The position numbers and the translations under genes are program-made. A stretch of DNA of 64,000 nucleotides from Oceanobacillus halotolerans (lineage in GTDB: Bacteria > Bacillota > Bacilli > Bacillales > Amphibacillaceae), in the NCBI RefSeq assembly GCF_010993955.1, contig NZ_WIXL01000006.1, positions 124,001-188,000 on the forward strand, read 5' to 3'. This document shows positions 9,414 to 18,311 of this stretch, piece after piece (positions within the stretch are counted from its first letter, which is position 1; each line of letters starts with the position of its first letter). The notes under the pieces are model-generated. The model was not told the DNA's origin. It did not search any database and was given only the letters and a program-made list of their open reading frames with translations.

Positions 9414-9778
9414 TTATAACGTTCCTGGAATCGGTAAGACACTATAAAGGAGGACCCAGCCACCAACAACACTATAGAACGACATTAAGAGAAATGCTTC
9501 TAGCACCCCCCATTTTCCAATTATGGGCCATTCACTATTTGGAGCTAAATGCTTATAATGGCCTTTTTTTGTGCTCCTCGCCCAATTATGAATTCCGCTA
9601 TTAGTAAAGGAAATCCAACTATGACCGTAAAAAATATAAATAAAAGAAAAAATGCGCCACCACCATTCATTCCTGTCATATATGGAAATTTTCAAATGGC
9701 AACAAGTCCAATTACTGCTCCAGCAGATGATAAAATAAAGCCTAACTTGGATGACCATTGCTGATTTTTTGTACCCAT
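9414..9778 (-). pseudogene. Sodium:neurotransmitter symporter (NSS) family fragment
   Basis: Reading from the ATG at 9778 leftward gives MGTKNQQWSSKLGFILSSAG then [19 protein letters not shown] and [10 protein letters not shown], the hallmark N-terminus of SNF/NSS transporters. An expected Trp codon before KFPYM is TGA. The frame then shifts near 9556, after which [19 protein letters not shown] and MSFYSVVGGWVLLYS continue in another frame. Only about 120 of some 450 codons remain; the rest is missing, and the break coincides with element P3. Nonfunctional. Confidence 0.85.
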
Positions 9779-9859
9779 TCAAGAAAACCCTTTCTGTTAA
9801 AACGTTGATGTAATTTTTTTAGTATAGCACGTTTATTCTATTTGACCATTCTACGTGAT

Positions 9860-9890
9860 AATTTTTAGGAATAGCTTGTACCTAAAAATT
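9860..9890. promoter_or_regulatory. Inverted repeat upstream of the lysine-operon promoter, candidate operator
   Basis: Perfect 10-bp arms AATTTTTAGG and CCTAAAAATT separated by 11 bases, centred about 40 bp upstream of the -35 box at 9916. The IclR-family regulator encoded in the locus is the obvious candidate binder. This is inference; the repeat could instead be a weak terminator. Confidence 0.45.
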
Positions 9891-9915
9891 TATACTATTT
9901 ATACTTCATAAACAA

Positions 9916-9944
9916 TTGAAAAAACTATAGTTGTGTATTATACT
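9916..9944 (+). promoter_or_regulatory. SigA-type promoter for the aminotransferase operon
   Basis: -35 TTGAAA (9916-9921), a 17-base spacer and -10 TATACT (9939-9944). The expected start near 9951 gives a leader of about 47 nt ahead of the ATG at 9998. Confidence 0.7.
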
Positions 9945-9997
9945 TGTTGGTAGACAGATGAAATGGCATTTTAATAAATGAAACGGGAGGCTAGAAC

Positions 9998-11197
9998 ATG
10001 GCGTTTGTTTCGGAAAAAGTAAGTCAATTGCCACCATATTTATTTTCCGAATTCCAACGTAAGAAAAAACAAAAGCAAGCAGAAGGTGTCGATGTGATCG
10101 ATTTAGGAATTGGTGCTCCTGATTTACCAACACCAGATTTCGTAATTGATAAATTGACAGAAGAAGTAAAACAGCCAGCAAATCATCGCTATTCCACTTA
10201 TGGTGGTTGCCAAGAATTTAGAGAAGCTGTTGCATCCTTTTATGAAAAACATTATGGTGTATCACTTGATCCAGAAACGGAAGTCTTAACACTTATTGGT
10301 TCCAAGGAAGGGATCGCGAATCTAGTTCAATCTGTTATCAATCCTGGCGATGGTGTACTTTTACCAGATCCAGGCTATCCAGCATATCAGGCGGCCGTAC
10401 ACTTAGCGGATGGAGAACAGATTCTTCTACCATTGGATCCAGAGAATGGATATCAACCTAACTTTTCCACAATAGCTACAGAATCAATTCAGCGATCAAA
10501 ATTAATGCTTCTAAACTATCCAAGTAATCCAACAGCAGCAACTATTGATTTAAAAACATTTATGGAAGCGGTAACATTTGCAAAGAAAAATAACCTCGTT
10601 GTGGCTCAAGATGCAGCATATGACTTAATTACATTCGGAGATTATAAAGCGCCTAGTATTTTACAAGTTCCTGGTGCTAAAGATTGCGCTGTTGAACTTG
10701 GTTCCCTATCAAAAAGCTTTAATATGACTGGGTGGCGCATTGGTTATATTGTAGGAAATAAAACAGTCATTAAGGCGTTAGCAACATTAAAAAGCAATAT
10801 TGATACATCGCAATTTCTACCCATACAAAAAGCAGCAGCAACGGCCCTAACGAGTGATTTAGAAGCTGTTAAAGAGCATAATGCAGTTTATTATAAGCGA
10901 ATGGAAACGATGTATAACGGTTTACGAGATATGGGGATTGAAGTGGAAAAACCAGCTGGTACGATTTTTATTTGGGCAAAAGTACCAAATGGTCATACAT
11001 CCATGTCCTTTGCTAATAGAATGTTAGAAGAGGCTGGTGTAATTGTAACACCTGGAAATGCATTTGGATCATCAGGTGAAGGCTATTTCCGAATTGCATT
11101 GTCGGTTCCATCAGAACGATTAGAGGAAGTAGTCAGTAGGATGAAAAGCATGAAACGTGAGGGGTTGACGAGTAGTGGAAACAAAGACAGCAGCTGA
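9998..11197 (+). CDS. PLP-dependent class I/II aminotransferase, probable 2-aminoadipate transaminase
   Basis: 399-residue fold-type I aminotransferase of the DapL/AspC-like group. The cofactor lysine is Lys239 in SLSKSFNMTGWRIG; other family motifs are LGIGAPDLPTP near 36, NYPSNPTAA near 176 and the FRIALSVP C-terminal arginine segment that binds the substrate carboxylate. It is first in an operon that also encodes an acetolactate-synthase-like enzyme, an aldehyde dehydrogenase and, past a repeat, lysine 6-dehydrogenase. Transamination of 2-aminoadipate to 2-oxoadipate is therefore the likely job. This rests on context; sequence alone says only aminotransferase. A GGGAGG ribosome binding site lies 7-8 bases before the ATG. 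Confidence 0.8.
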   Translation: MAFVSEKVSQLPPYLFSEFQRKKKQKQAEGVDVIDLGIGAPDLPTPDFVIDKLTEEVKQPANHRYSTYGGCQEFREAVASFYEKHYGVSLDPETEVLTLIGSKEGIANLVQSVINPGDGVLLPDPGYPAYQAAVHLADGEQILLPLDPENGYQPNFSTIATESIQRSKLMLLNYPSNPTAATIDLKTFMEAVTFAKKNNLVVAQDAAYDLITFGDYKAPSILQVPGAKDCAVELGSLSKSFNMTGWRIGYIVGNKTVIKALATLKSNIDTSQFLPIQKAAATALTSDLEAVKEHNAVYYKRMETMYNGLRDMGIEVEKPAGTIFIWAKVPNGHTSMSFANRMLEEAGVIVTPGNAFGSSGEGYFRIALSVPSERLEEVVSRMKSMKREGLTSSGNKDSS

Positions 11198-12857
11198 GGA
11201 AGTGGTAACAAAAAAAACGATGACTGCTGCACAAGCAATTGTAACGTGTATGAAACATGAGGGCGTGGAAAATGTTTTCTGTGTTCCAGGTGAGAGTTAT
11301 TTGCCTTTATTAGATGCGCTTTATGATGAAGAGCAAATAGATGTGATTTCTACAAGACATGAGAGTGGAGCAGCCTTTATGGCAGAAGGATATGCGAAGT
11401 CGACATTAAAACCAGGGGTTGTTATGGCTACTAGGGGTGTAGGAGCAGCAAATTTATCAATTGGTGTACATACAGCGTATCAGGACTCGACCCCTATGGT
11501 TGTGTTATTAGGCCAAGTGCATCGGAAATTTAGAGGGAGAGAAGGTTTCCAAGAAGTCGAGTTGGATCAATATTTCCAGTCGATTGCCAAATGGTCTGTC
11601 GAAGTGAAAGATCCTGAGCGAACACCAGAGATTATCCAGCGAGCATTCCGTCAAGCACAAACTGGGAGACCAGGTCCAGTCATTGTGTCACTACCAGAAG
11701 ACGTGTTGCCAGTGGAAGCTGATATGCATTTTGGAAAGGCGGTAACAAAGCCTAAACCAGCACCTTCTCTAGAGGAAGTGCAAGCTATGGAAGAAGTAGT
11801 GGCATCAAGTGATAGACCATTAATGATTGTGGGTGGTGGTGTGAAAAGCTCTCAAGCAGAAGAAGCACTAGTTTCTTTTGCAGAAAAATATCACTTACCA
11901 GTCATAGCTGCTTTTCGTAGGCAGGATGCATTCCCAAATAATCATCCACTATATGTGGGACATCTCGGTCTAGGAACAAATAAGAAGATCATCGATACGG
12001 TAAACGAAGCAGATACCATTTTAGCCGTTGGAACGAGACTATCAGAAGTGACGACACAGGATTATCAGCTTATTCATGAAAAGCAGCATTTAATTCATAT
12101 TGATATTGATGTCGATACATTAGGCAAAGTGTATCCACCAACTATTGGAGTAGTGGCAGATATAAGGGAAGCAATGAAAACGATGAAGTCTATGGATCTT
12201 ACACCAACATGGCAAAATTGGGTACAAAAGCGTCGAGAGAAATTTGAAGAGACAAGTAATTTAAATGTGACAGAAGATGATGTATTGAACAAACAGATCA
12301 TTTCTATTTTAGCAGAAAAGCTTGATAAAAATGCATTACTGGCAAATGATGCGGGGAACTTTGCTGGCTGGTTGCATGGTTTTTATCCATTTACAGAAAA
12401 GCATACGTATGTTGGCCCAACCTCTGGCGCGATGGGCTATGGGATGCCAGCAGCACTTGGAGCCAAATTAGCCTTCCCAGAAAAAACGGTCGTAGCTCTA
12501 TCAGGTGATGGCGGATTTATGATGACCGCACAAGAACTAGAGACGGCAGTCCGTTATGACATTCCAGTTATCTGCTTAGTGTTTAATAATAAAATGTATG
12601 GAACAATTCGTATGCATCAAGAAATGCATTATCCTGAGAAAGTGATTGGAACAGACCTAGGAAGTGTATCCTTTACTAATTTAGCAAAAAGTGTTGGTGC
12701 AGAGGGTGTTTGTGTGACCAATGTGGAGGACTTTACAGAGGCACTAGAAAATGCATTAGAAAACCAAACACCTACCGTGATTGAAATTTTAACAGACCCA
12801 GAACAAATTTCGGTATCATCGACGATCCGTGACATTCGCTCACGATCGTTAAAATAG
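11175..12857 (+). CDS. Acetolactate-synthase-like TPP enzyme, candidate 2-oxoadipate decarboxylase
   Basis: 560 residues with the three thiamine-enzyme domains. The cofactor-activating glutamate is Glu63 (RHESGAAFMAEGYA), and the metal/diphosphate motif runs from GDGG (about 444) to NN (about 471). Databases would probably call it acetolactate synthase. However, the segment after NN reads KMYGTIRMHQEMHYP and lacks the QWQE-type tryptophan block of true synthases, no small regulatory subunit is encoded, and the neighbours are lysine-degradation genes. Decarboxylation of 2-oxoadipate to glutarate semialdehyde fits the pathway, but is inference. The GTG start overlaps the aminotransferase by 23 bp and has GAGGGG 9 bases upstream. 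Confidence 0.75.
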   Translation: METKTAAEEVVTKKTMTAAQAIVTCMKHEGVENVFCVPGESYLPLLDALYDEEQIDVISTRHESGAAFMAEGYAKSTLKPGVVMATRGVGAANLSIGVHTAYQDSTPMVVLLGQVHRKFRGREGFQEVELDQYFQSIAKWSVEVKDPERTPEIIQRAFRQAQTGRPGPVIVSLPEDVLPVEADMHFGKAVTKPKPAPSLEEVQAMEEVVASSDRPLMIVGGGVKSSQAEEALVSFAEKYHLPVIAAFRRQDAFPNNHPLYVGHLGLGTNKKIIDTVNEADTILAVGTRLSEVTTQDYQLIHEKQHLIHIDIDVDTLGKVYPPTIGVVADIREAMKTMKSMDLTPTWQNWVQKRREKFEETSNLNVTEDDVLNKQIISILAEKLDKNALLANDAGNFAGWLHGFYPFTEKHTYVGPTSGAMGYGMPAALGAKLAFPEKTVVALSGDGGFMMTAQELETAVRYDIPVICLVFNNKMYGTIRMHQEMHYPEKVIGTDLGSVSFTNLAKSVGAEGVCVTNVEDFTEALENALENQTPTVIEILTDPEQISVSSTIRDIRSRSLK

Positions 12858-12881
12858 ATTAATAATATAGGAGGAATGTAC

Positions 12882-14378
12882 ATGTCACAAACATTATTAG
12901 ATGTAAAAAAACTTGAAAATTTTATCGGAGGAGAATGGTTGGAAACTGGTAATACAACACCTGTGAATAACCCTGCAACAGGGGAGACAGTAGTTGAAGT
13001 GCCGCTATCCACTGCTGAGCATGTTAATCAAGCGGTAGCTACTGCAAAGAAAGCTCAAAAAGAATGGGCATTAGTACCTGCACCACAACGTGCGGAAGTA
13101 TTATTACGTGTAGGGAACTTGATGAAAGAACGGAAAGAACGCCTCTCCCAATTATTAACCATGGAAAATGGAAAAGTTTTAGAAGAAGCTCGTGGGGAAG
13201 TGCAGGAAGGAATTGACATGGCCTTTTATATGGCAGGGGAAGGACGTCGTTTGTTTGGTCACACAACTCCTGCAGAATTAAATGATAAATTTGCGATGAG
13301 TGTTCGTTCTCCTGTTGGAGTAGTGGGGATTATTACACCATGGAATTTCCCAATTGCGATCGCAACATGGAAATCATTCCCTGCAATTGTAGCAGGTAAT
13401 GCTGTGGTTTGGAAACCTGCAACAGAAACGCCGATCATGGCATATGAGCTAGCGAAAATTTTTGAAGAAGCAGGTTTGCCAAAAGGTGTGTTAAATGTTG
13501 TCTTCGGAAAAGGCTCATCTGTCGGAGATGCAATGGTACATCATGATGATATAAGGGTCATTTCGTTTACAGGTTCTAATGACACTGGTCGAAATATTGC
13601 TGCAGAATGTGGTCGTCAATTGAAAAAGGTTTCATTAGAAATGGGTGGAAAAAATGCAGTGATTGTGATGGATGATGCAGATCTTAACTTAGCCGTTGAA
13701 GGTATAGTATGGAGTGCATTTGGAACTAGTGGACAACGGTGTACGGCATGTAGCAGGGTTATTGTCCATGAGGATGTGAAAGAAGAATTAGAAAAACGAT
13801 TACTAGCTGAAATGGAAAAATTAACGATTGGTAATGGGTTAGATGAATCGATTAAAGTAGGTCCAATTATTAATAAGGCTGGGCTTGATAAAATTAAAAA
13901 ATATATGGAAATCGGTAAAAATGAAGGTGCAAAATTATTAGCAGGTGGCGAAGAATTAACAGGTGAAAACTTTAAAGACGGGTATTATTTCGCACCAACT
14001 CTATTTACAGATGCAACACCTGATATGCGTATCTCCCAAGAGGAAATTTTTGGTCCAGTTGTATCGTTAATCCCTGTTAAGAGCTTTGAAGAAGCAATTG
14101 AAGTGAACAATGGCGTTTCCTATGGATTGTCTAGCTCTATCTTTACAAGGGATGCGAACCGTGTCTTCCAAGCTCAACGTGACCTAGATACAGGTATTGT
14201 CTATGTCAATGCTGGTACGACAGGTGCAGAAATTCATTTGCCATTTGGTGGTACAAAAGGAACTGGAAACGGCCATCGTGACTCTGGTGTTCAAGCATTG
14301 GATGTCTTTACAGAATGGAAAGCAGTGTATGTTGACTATAGTGGTAAGCTACAACGTGCACAAATTGATGTAGATTAA
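12882..14378 (+). CDS. NAD(P)-dependent aldehyde dehydrogenase, probable aminoadipate-semialdehyde dehydrogenase
   Basis: 498 residues, full-length ALDH superfamily. It has TPWNFP and KPATETP in the nucleotide domain, FTGSNDTGR, the general base in EMGGKNA and the catalytic cysteine in [13 protein letters not shown]. The [17 protein letters not shown] segment resembles ALDH7-type enzymes. In this locus it would oxidise the semialdehyde made by lysine 6-dehydrogenase to 2-aminoadipate. The in-frame ATG at 12876 touches the AGGAGG box, so the ATG at 12882 with 7-base spacing is the start. It begins 24 bp after the TPP enzyme and ends at a hairpin. Confidence 0.85.
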   Translation: MSQTLLDVKKLENFIGGEWLETGNTTPVNNPATGETVVEVPLSTAEHVNQAVATAKKAQKEWALVPAPQRAEVLLRVGNLMKERKERLSQLLTMENGKVLEEARGEVQEGIDMAFYMAGEGRRLFGHTTPAELNDKFAMSVRSPVGVVGIITPWNFPIAIATWKSFPAIVAGNAVVWKPATETPIMAYELAKIFEEAGLPKGVLNVVFGKGSSVGDAMVHHDDIRVISFTGSNDTGRNIAAECGRQLKKVSLEMGGKNAVIVMDDADLNLAVEGIVWSAFGTSGQRCTACSRVIVHEDVKEELEKRLLAEMEKLTIGNGLDESIKVGPIINKAGLDKIKKYMEIGKNEGAKLLAGGEELTGENFKDGYYFAPTLFTDATPDMRISQEEIFGPVVSLIPVKSFEEAIEVNNGVSYGLSSSIFTRDANRVFQAQRDLDTGIVYVNAGTTGAEIHLPFGGTKGTGNGHRDSGVQALDVFTEWKAVYVDYSGKLQRAQIDVD

Positions 14379-14401
14379 GGATTAGTAGACTTACAGAAAA
14401 A

Positions 14402-14436
14402 GGAGAAATCGACTTTTATCCGTCGATTTCTTCTTA
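14402..14436 (+). terminator. Intrinsic terminator after the aldehyde dehydrogenase
   Basis: Stem GAAATCGAC/GTCGATTTC with a 9-base loop followed by TTCTT. It ends the three-gene operon, so lysDH downstream needs its own promoter or readthrough. Confidence 0.7.
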
Positions 14437-14589
14437 AAATAAGGATGGAGTCTACGTATTCTACCTCTACTAGTAGAGATTTTCTAATCAGAAGTAATTA
14501 AAACCCATGAAATCAACATGTTGCGGAGTTCATCTTACTTAAGCCTTAAAAAATTATTATAAGCTCTGGAAAATTTAAGTCTCTTCCGG

Positions 14590-14925
14590 AATAGGAGTCG
14601 ACTGTCCTACGCTCCAATCACTAAAATAAGCTATAAGTTGCTGTGTATTTGGAACTCATTTCTAGCGGAGGAAATACACGGAGACTCCTGCGGGAAGTAG
14701 GAGATCGGTGAGACCCCACAGGGCGGTAGCCCGAGGAGGCTCACCACTCCCCCGCGGTAAAGAAGACACTGTGAAAACGAATAGTTTGAACAGATGTCGC
14801 ACTTATGCCCCTGGTGAAAGCGTAGTGTATTTCCGTAGCGAAACTATGTGAATATCCTAACTACTGCGCACAATATAGATTATACGTCGCAGAAAACAGC
14901 AATGGGTGCAAAAAGAGCCTAGGAT
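14590..14925. repeat. Mosaic palindromic element, copy P4
   Basis: Carries the GGAGACTCCTGCGGGAAG block (about 14679), the AGTTTGAACAGATGTCGCAC block (about 14781) and the terminal arm GCAGAAAACAGCAATGGGTG followed by AAAAAGAGCCTA. It separates the aldehyde dehydrogenase from lysDH, ending about 30 bp before the lysDH start. The stretch 14437-14590 shows no other feature. Confidence 0.75.
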
Positions 14926-14955
14926 AAAGATATTAATAATGTTGGGAGTGGTCAT

Positions 14956-16128
14956 ATGAAAATAGGTGTATTAGGTTCAGGACTAATGGGAAAAGAAGCA
15001 GCAAGAGATTTAGTTTTAAGTGATGGTGTTGAAAAAGTTGGCTTAGCAGATATTGATTTGGATCGTGCAAAAGCGGTATGCGATCAATTAAATTCTGACA
15101 AATTAACGGCCTATCAGGTTGATGCGAGTGATGAGCAAGATTTGGCTAATTATATGAGACAATTTGATGTCATCATTAATGCTTTATTTTATTCGTTCAA
15201 TGAGATTGTTGCGAAAACAGCGATTGAAGTCGGCGTAAATTCTGTTGATTTAGGTGGTCATATCGGTCATGTAACAGATAAAGTATTAACAATGTATGAG
15301 GAAGCAGAAGCAAGTGGTGTGACCTTAATTCCAGACCTTGGTGTTGCACCAGGAATGATTAACATCCTATCTGGTTATGGTGCAGGGAAGTTAGATAACA
15401 TAGAATCTATTAAACTATTTGTCGGTGGAATTCCTGTTCGTCCAGAACCACCATTTGAATATAACCACGTTTTTTCCATGGAAGGTGTATTTGACCATTA
15501 TACAGATCCAGCACTGATTATTCGCGATGGCAAGAAACAAGAAATTTCATCCTTATCAGAAGTGGAAGAGGTTCATTTTGAAAAGTTTGGGCCATTGGAA
15601 GCATTCCATACATCTGGTGGTACGTCGACATTATCCCATTCTTATCCAAACTTGAAAACATTGGAATATAAAACAATACGCTATAAAGGTCATGCTGAAA
15701 AGTTTAAGCTGTTGGTCGATCTAAATTTAACTCGTGCTGATTATGAAGTAGATGTAAATGGCGAGAAGGTTAATCCTCGACAAGTATTATTAAAAGTACT
15801 TGATCCGATCGTTGATTTAAAAGATAAAGATGATGCTGTCCTACTCCGAGTTGTCGTAACTGGTGAAAAGCATGGAGCACCGAAAACCTATGAGTATGAA
15901 ATGACAACATATAAAGATCGAAAAACGAATGTAACGGCAATGGCACGAGCAACTGCAAATACGATTTCGGTTGTAGCGCAGATGATTGCGAACGGAACCA
16001 TTCAGAAACCTGGTGTATATCCACCTGAACAAATCGTTCCAGGGGAAGCGTATATAAACGAAATGAAAAAACGCGATGTTGTCATAAAGGAATCTGAAAA
16101 TGTAGAAAAAGTTTCGGTAAACACGTAA
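14956..16128 (+). CDS. lysDH: L-lysine 6-dehydrogenase (saccharopine-dehydrogenase-like)
   Basis: 390 residues with an N-terminal Rossmann motif ([16 protein letters not shown], residues 4-19) and the saccharopine dehydrogenase C-terminal domain. Blocks such as [37 protein letters not shown] and [11 protein letters not shown] closely match my recollection of the Geobacillus lysine 6-dehydrogenase. The enzyme oxidatively deaminates the epsilon-amino group of lysine with NAD to aminoadipate semialdehyde (cyclising to piperideine-6-carboxylate). GGGAG precedes the ATG. A P element lies just upstream, so its promoter is unclear. A strong hairpin follows. Confidence 0.85.
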   Translation: MKIGVLGSGLMGKEAARDLVLSDGVEKVGLADIDLDRAKAVCDQLNSDKLTAYQVDASDEQDLANYMRQFDVIINALFYSFNEIVAKTAIEVGVNSVDLGGHIGHVTDKVLTMYEEAEASGVTLIPDLGVAPGMINILSGYGAGKLDNIESIKLFVGGIPVRPEPPFEYNHVFSMEGVFDHYTDPALIIRDGKKQEISSLSEVEEVHFEKFGPLEAFHTSGGTSTLSHSYPNLKTLEYKTIRYKGHAEKFKLLVDLNLTRADYEVDVNGEKVNPRQVLLKVLDPIVDLKDKDDAVLLRVVVTGEKHGAPKTYEYEMTTYKDRKTNVTAMARATANTISVVAQMIANGTIQKPGVYPPEQIVPGEAYINEMKKRDVVIKESENVEKVSVNT

Positions 16129-16148
16129 AATTAATTTATAGGAGATTC

Positions 16149-16189
16149 CCTCTACCCTCCATAAGTAGAGGGTTCTTTCCTTTTTATTT
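16149..16189 (+). terminator. Intrinsic terminator after lysDH
   Basis: Stem CCCTCTAC/GTAGAGGG followed by TTCTTTCCTTTTTATTT. Element E2 starts at the end of the T-rich tract. Confidence 0.85.
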
Positions 16190-16304
16190 CACGTTAGGAA
16201 AATTTTAGCTAAGAAGTGGACTCGACGTGGCTAAAATTTTAATGTCCCAAGTATAAGAAAAACTAACACAATCGATAAGGACGAGCGGATGCGAGTATTT
16301 CTAA
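16190..16304 (+). repeat. Terminator-associated two-hairpin repeat, copy E2
   Basis: Starts CACGTTAGGAAAATTTTAGC, contains AAGAAGTGGACTCGACGTGG, then AATGTCCCAAGTATAAGAAA and the second stem around GGACGAGCGGATGCGAG. It is slightly shorter than E1, E3 and E4 (one early block deleted). It lies between the lysDH terminator and the IclR gene, whose ribosome binding site begins just after it. Confidence 0.75.
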
Positions 16305-16326
16305 TTAACAATAGGAGAATTTTATA

Positions 16327-17115
16327 ATGAATCAAAGTGTTGTCAAGGCCCTTAAATTACTCGATTTATTTACAGAAGGAAAATCAGAATTAACATTAAA
16401 GGAGATCGCAGACAAATCTCAACTGCCAAAACCAACTGTTTATCGATTGCTTTCATCACTAGAATTTGCAGGATATTTGCGAAAAATAAAAGAAACCGAA
16501 CATGATAGTCGTTATCGCTTAGGACTGAAATTATTAGAATTAGGCCAACTCGTATCAGACCAATTAGAATTACGAAATGTGGCGCTTCCCTTTATGGAGC
16601 AATTAGCGCATGATTTGAATGAAGTGATCCACTTGGTTATTGTGAATCAAGAAGAGGCGACCTATATAGAAAAAGTGGAAAGCAGTCGAGCACTACGCCT
16701 GTATACAAGAATCGGCAAGAGTTCTCCTTTATATCTTGGCTCTGGTCCGAAAATGCTGTTAGCAATGCTGCCAAAAGGAAAGCAGGAAGAAATATTACGC
16801 AATGCAGATTTATTTCGATTGAGAGATGAGGAACAGATCGGGGAAGAGGCATTAAGAAAGGAACTGGAAATGATACGGAAAAAAGGATATGCTTATAGTA
16901 TCGGAGAACAAGATGCTGATACAACTGGTATTTCCTTTCCTATCTATGATCATCAGCACCAGGTTGTTGCTGCATTAGCAGTAAGTGGCTTGTCCAAGCA
17001 TTTTGAAGGGGAAAACTTAACCTACATAAAAGAAAAAACACAACAGACAGCAACCAATATCTCCAGTGAATTAGGATATCGTAGTAAAACGGTTGACTGG
17101 GAGGAGATAACGTAA
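16327..17115 (+). CDS. IclR-family transcriptional regulator
   Basis: 262 residues. The N-terminal winged helix-turn-helix (about 1-65) contains LTLKEIADKSQLPKPTVYRL; a C-terminal IclR effector domain follows (about 80-250), with blocks such as LAHDLNEVIHLVIVN, GSGPKMLLAMLP and SIGEQDADTTGISFPI. Such proteins sense small carboxylates and often control the adjacent catabolic operon, so the lysine genes on both sides are the likely targets. ATAGGAG precedes the ATG. Its stop overlaps the start of the DUF3870 gene (TAATG), so the two are translationally coupled. Confidence 0.85.
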   Translation: MNQSVVKALKLLDLFTEGKSELTLKEIADKSQLPKPTVYRLLSSLEFAGYLRKIKETEHDSRYRLGLKLLELGQLVSDQLELRNVALPFMEQLAHDLNEVIHLVIVNQEEATYIEKVESSRALRLYTRIGKSSPLYLGSGPKMLLAMLPKGKQEEILRNADLFRLRDEEQIGEEALRKELEMIRKKGYAYSIGEQDADTTGISFPIYDHQHQVVAALAVSGLSKHFEGENLTYIKEKTQQTATNISSELGYRSKTVDWEEIT

Positions 17116-17426
17116 TGAAAACAGTTTTTATTGCAGGTCATGCACGACTTCCATCTGGAATGGCTGCCAAAAGTATCTATGAAACATTAACCATTACAGC
17201 AGAAATTGATAAAAAATACGGAGTAATTGTTACAGCAAATTGTACATTAGCTACAGAGCATGGGCGAGATTATGTACACCAACTATTACGGGGACATAGT
17301 TTACAGGATGGAATTGAACAGCCTGTACAGGAAGTGAAAAAGCATTATCTTGGAAAGGCTGGAAATGCATTAGCATCTGCCTTAAAGGATTTGTATAAGC
17401 AATATGAAACACATAAAGGAGAATAA
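17115..17426 (+). CDS. DUF3870-type protein
   Basis: 103 residues. The opening VFIAGHARLPSGMAAKSIYE and the NCTLATEHGRDYVHQLLRG block fit my recollection of the DUF3870 family. It is a small soluble protein with no signal peptide; Cys41 lies in the centre. The function is unknown. Coupling to the IclR gene by a 1-base overlap and its place inside a lysine-catabolism locus suggest a ligand-handling or accessory role. Element T2 begins 53 bp after its stop. Confidence 0.65.
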   Translation: MKTVFIAGHARLPSGMAAKSIYETLTITAEIDKKYGVIVTANCTLATEHGRDYVHQLLRGHSLQDGIEQPVQEVKKHYLGKAGNALASALKDLYKQYETHKGE

Positions 17427-17479
17427 AAATGCGCGTGACCATATAACATTTGCGCATATTTACTAGGTCCTGCTTTAGG

Positions 17480-17641
17480 TTTATCCCGCATGTAACGGGC
17501 AGTAAGACCCCCACTTCAAGATTTCTTAGGAGATCTAAGAAAGATAAGTGGAGGATCAAATTGCCGTAAATGTCCGATTCGTTCAACTAACAATCAGTGG
17601 GGGAGGATAGGAACCCCCCACTATTGAAGTTTTACTTTTAA
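17480..17641 (+). mobile_element. Non-autonomous IS200/IS605-like element, copy T2
   Basis: TTTAT followed by the CCCGCATGTAACGGG hairpin and the same three-hairpin body as T1. Small changes are a shorter GTGGAGGATC arm and an altered right end (TTTTACTTTTAAT in place of TTTCACTTTATG). No ORF. Confidence 0.65.
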
Positions 17642-17668
17642 TACATTATTGTTTTTCATAACAATAGT

Positions 17669-17708
17669 AAAAAGCATGTGAAAAGTTTTGCGATTTCACA
17701 TGCTTTTT
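17669..17708. terminator. Bidirectional intrinsic terminator
   Basis: Perfect 15-bp stem AAAAAGCATGTGAAA/TTTCACATGCTTTTT with a 10-base loop, downstream of the IclR-DUF3870 pair and element T2. Confidence 0.85.
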
Positions 17709-17736
17709 AATGCTCGTTCATTTACTTACAATGGCT

Positions 17737-18278
17737 GGATTCTAAAAGAGTCTTCGTGTTTTTCCTTCGCTAGCTCCTGTTTTATTTCTTATTAATATTA
17801 TATTGATGCTTATACAATAGTTGATGGAACGGAGTACAGTTGACTCCTGCGGAAAAAACACGCAGCTAGATCCCACAGGAAGCGGTTTTTGCTTCCTATG
17901 TCTAGCTACAATGCCTACCCCCTCGAAGTCTTAAGTCAACCCTCATTACGCGCAAAAAGCGCCACGCCGAGGGTCGGCTTAAGCTTGGCAGATAAGAAAC
18001 TACTTATTGCATAAGTGCAACTAAGGCATTCGCCACTTGGCGACAAGCCAAGTTTTCTAATCGGGGGTGACCAAGGCACTTCCGCTTTTCTATAGAGGAA
18101 GCTAAAAGCGTCTGTCCGCGGTAAAGAAGACACTGCGAAAACGAATAGTTTGAACAGATGTCGCACTTATACTCCTGATGAAAGCGACTGTCTGAAGTGG
18201 AAATCAACGGCTTTGATTTACTGCGCACCATATATAAGACGAAACGGTAAAAACCATCAAAGAAAGAGCCTTTATAAA
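17737..18278. repeat. Mosaic palindromic element, copy P5
   Basis: About 540 bp. The left part (TTCGCTAGCTCCTGTTTTATT...) is the reverse complement of the P1/P7 centre. The middle shares CGCCACTTGGCGACAAG with P3, and the right part holds AGTTTGAACAGATGTCGCAC. It ends AAGAGCCTTTATAAA beside the gabD stop. Confidence 0.75.
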
Positions 18279-18311
18279 TTAAGAGAAGTTACAAGATGTA
18301 CTTGAGTCCAT

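Noticed and set aside
11175-12857. Bona fide acetolactate synthase IlvB
   Set aside because: Lacks the Trp/Gln block after the NN motif, lacks a small subunit, and sits among lysine-catabolism genes.
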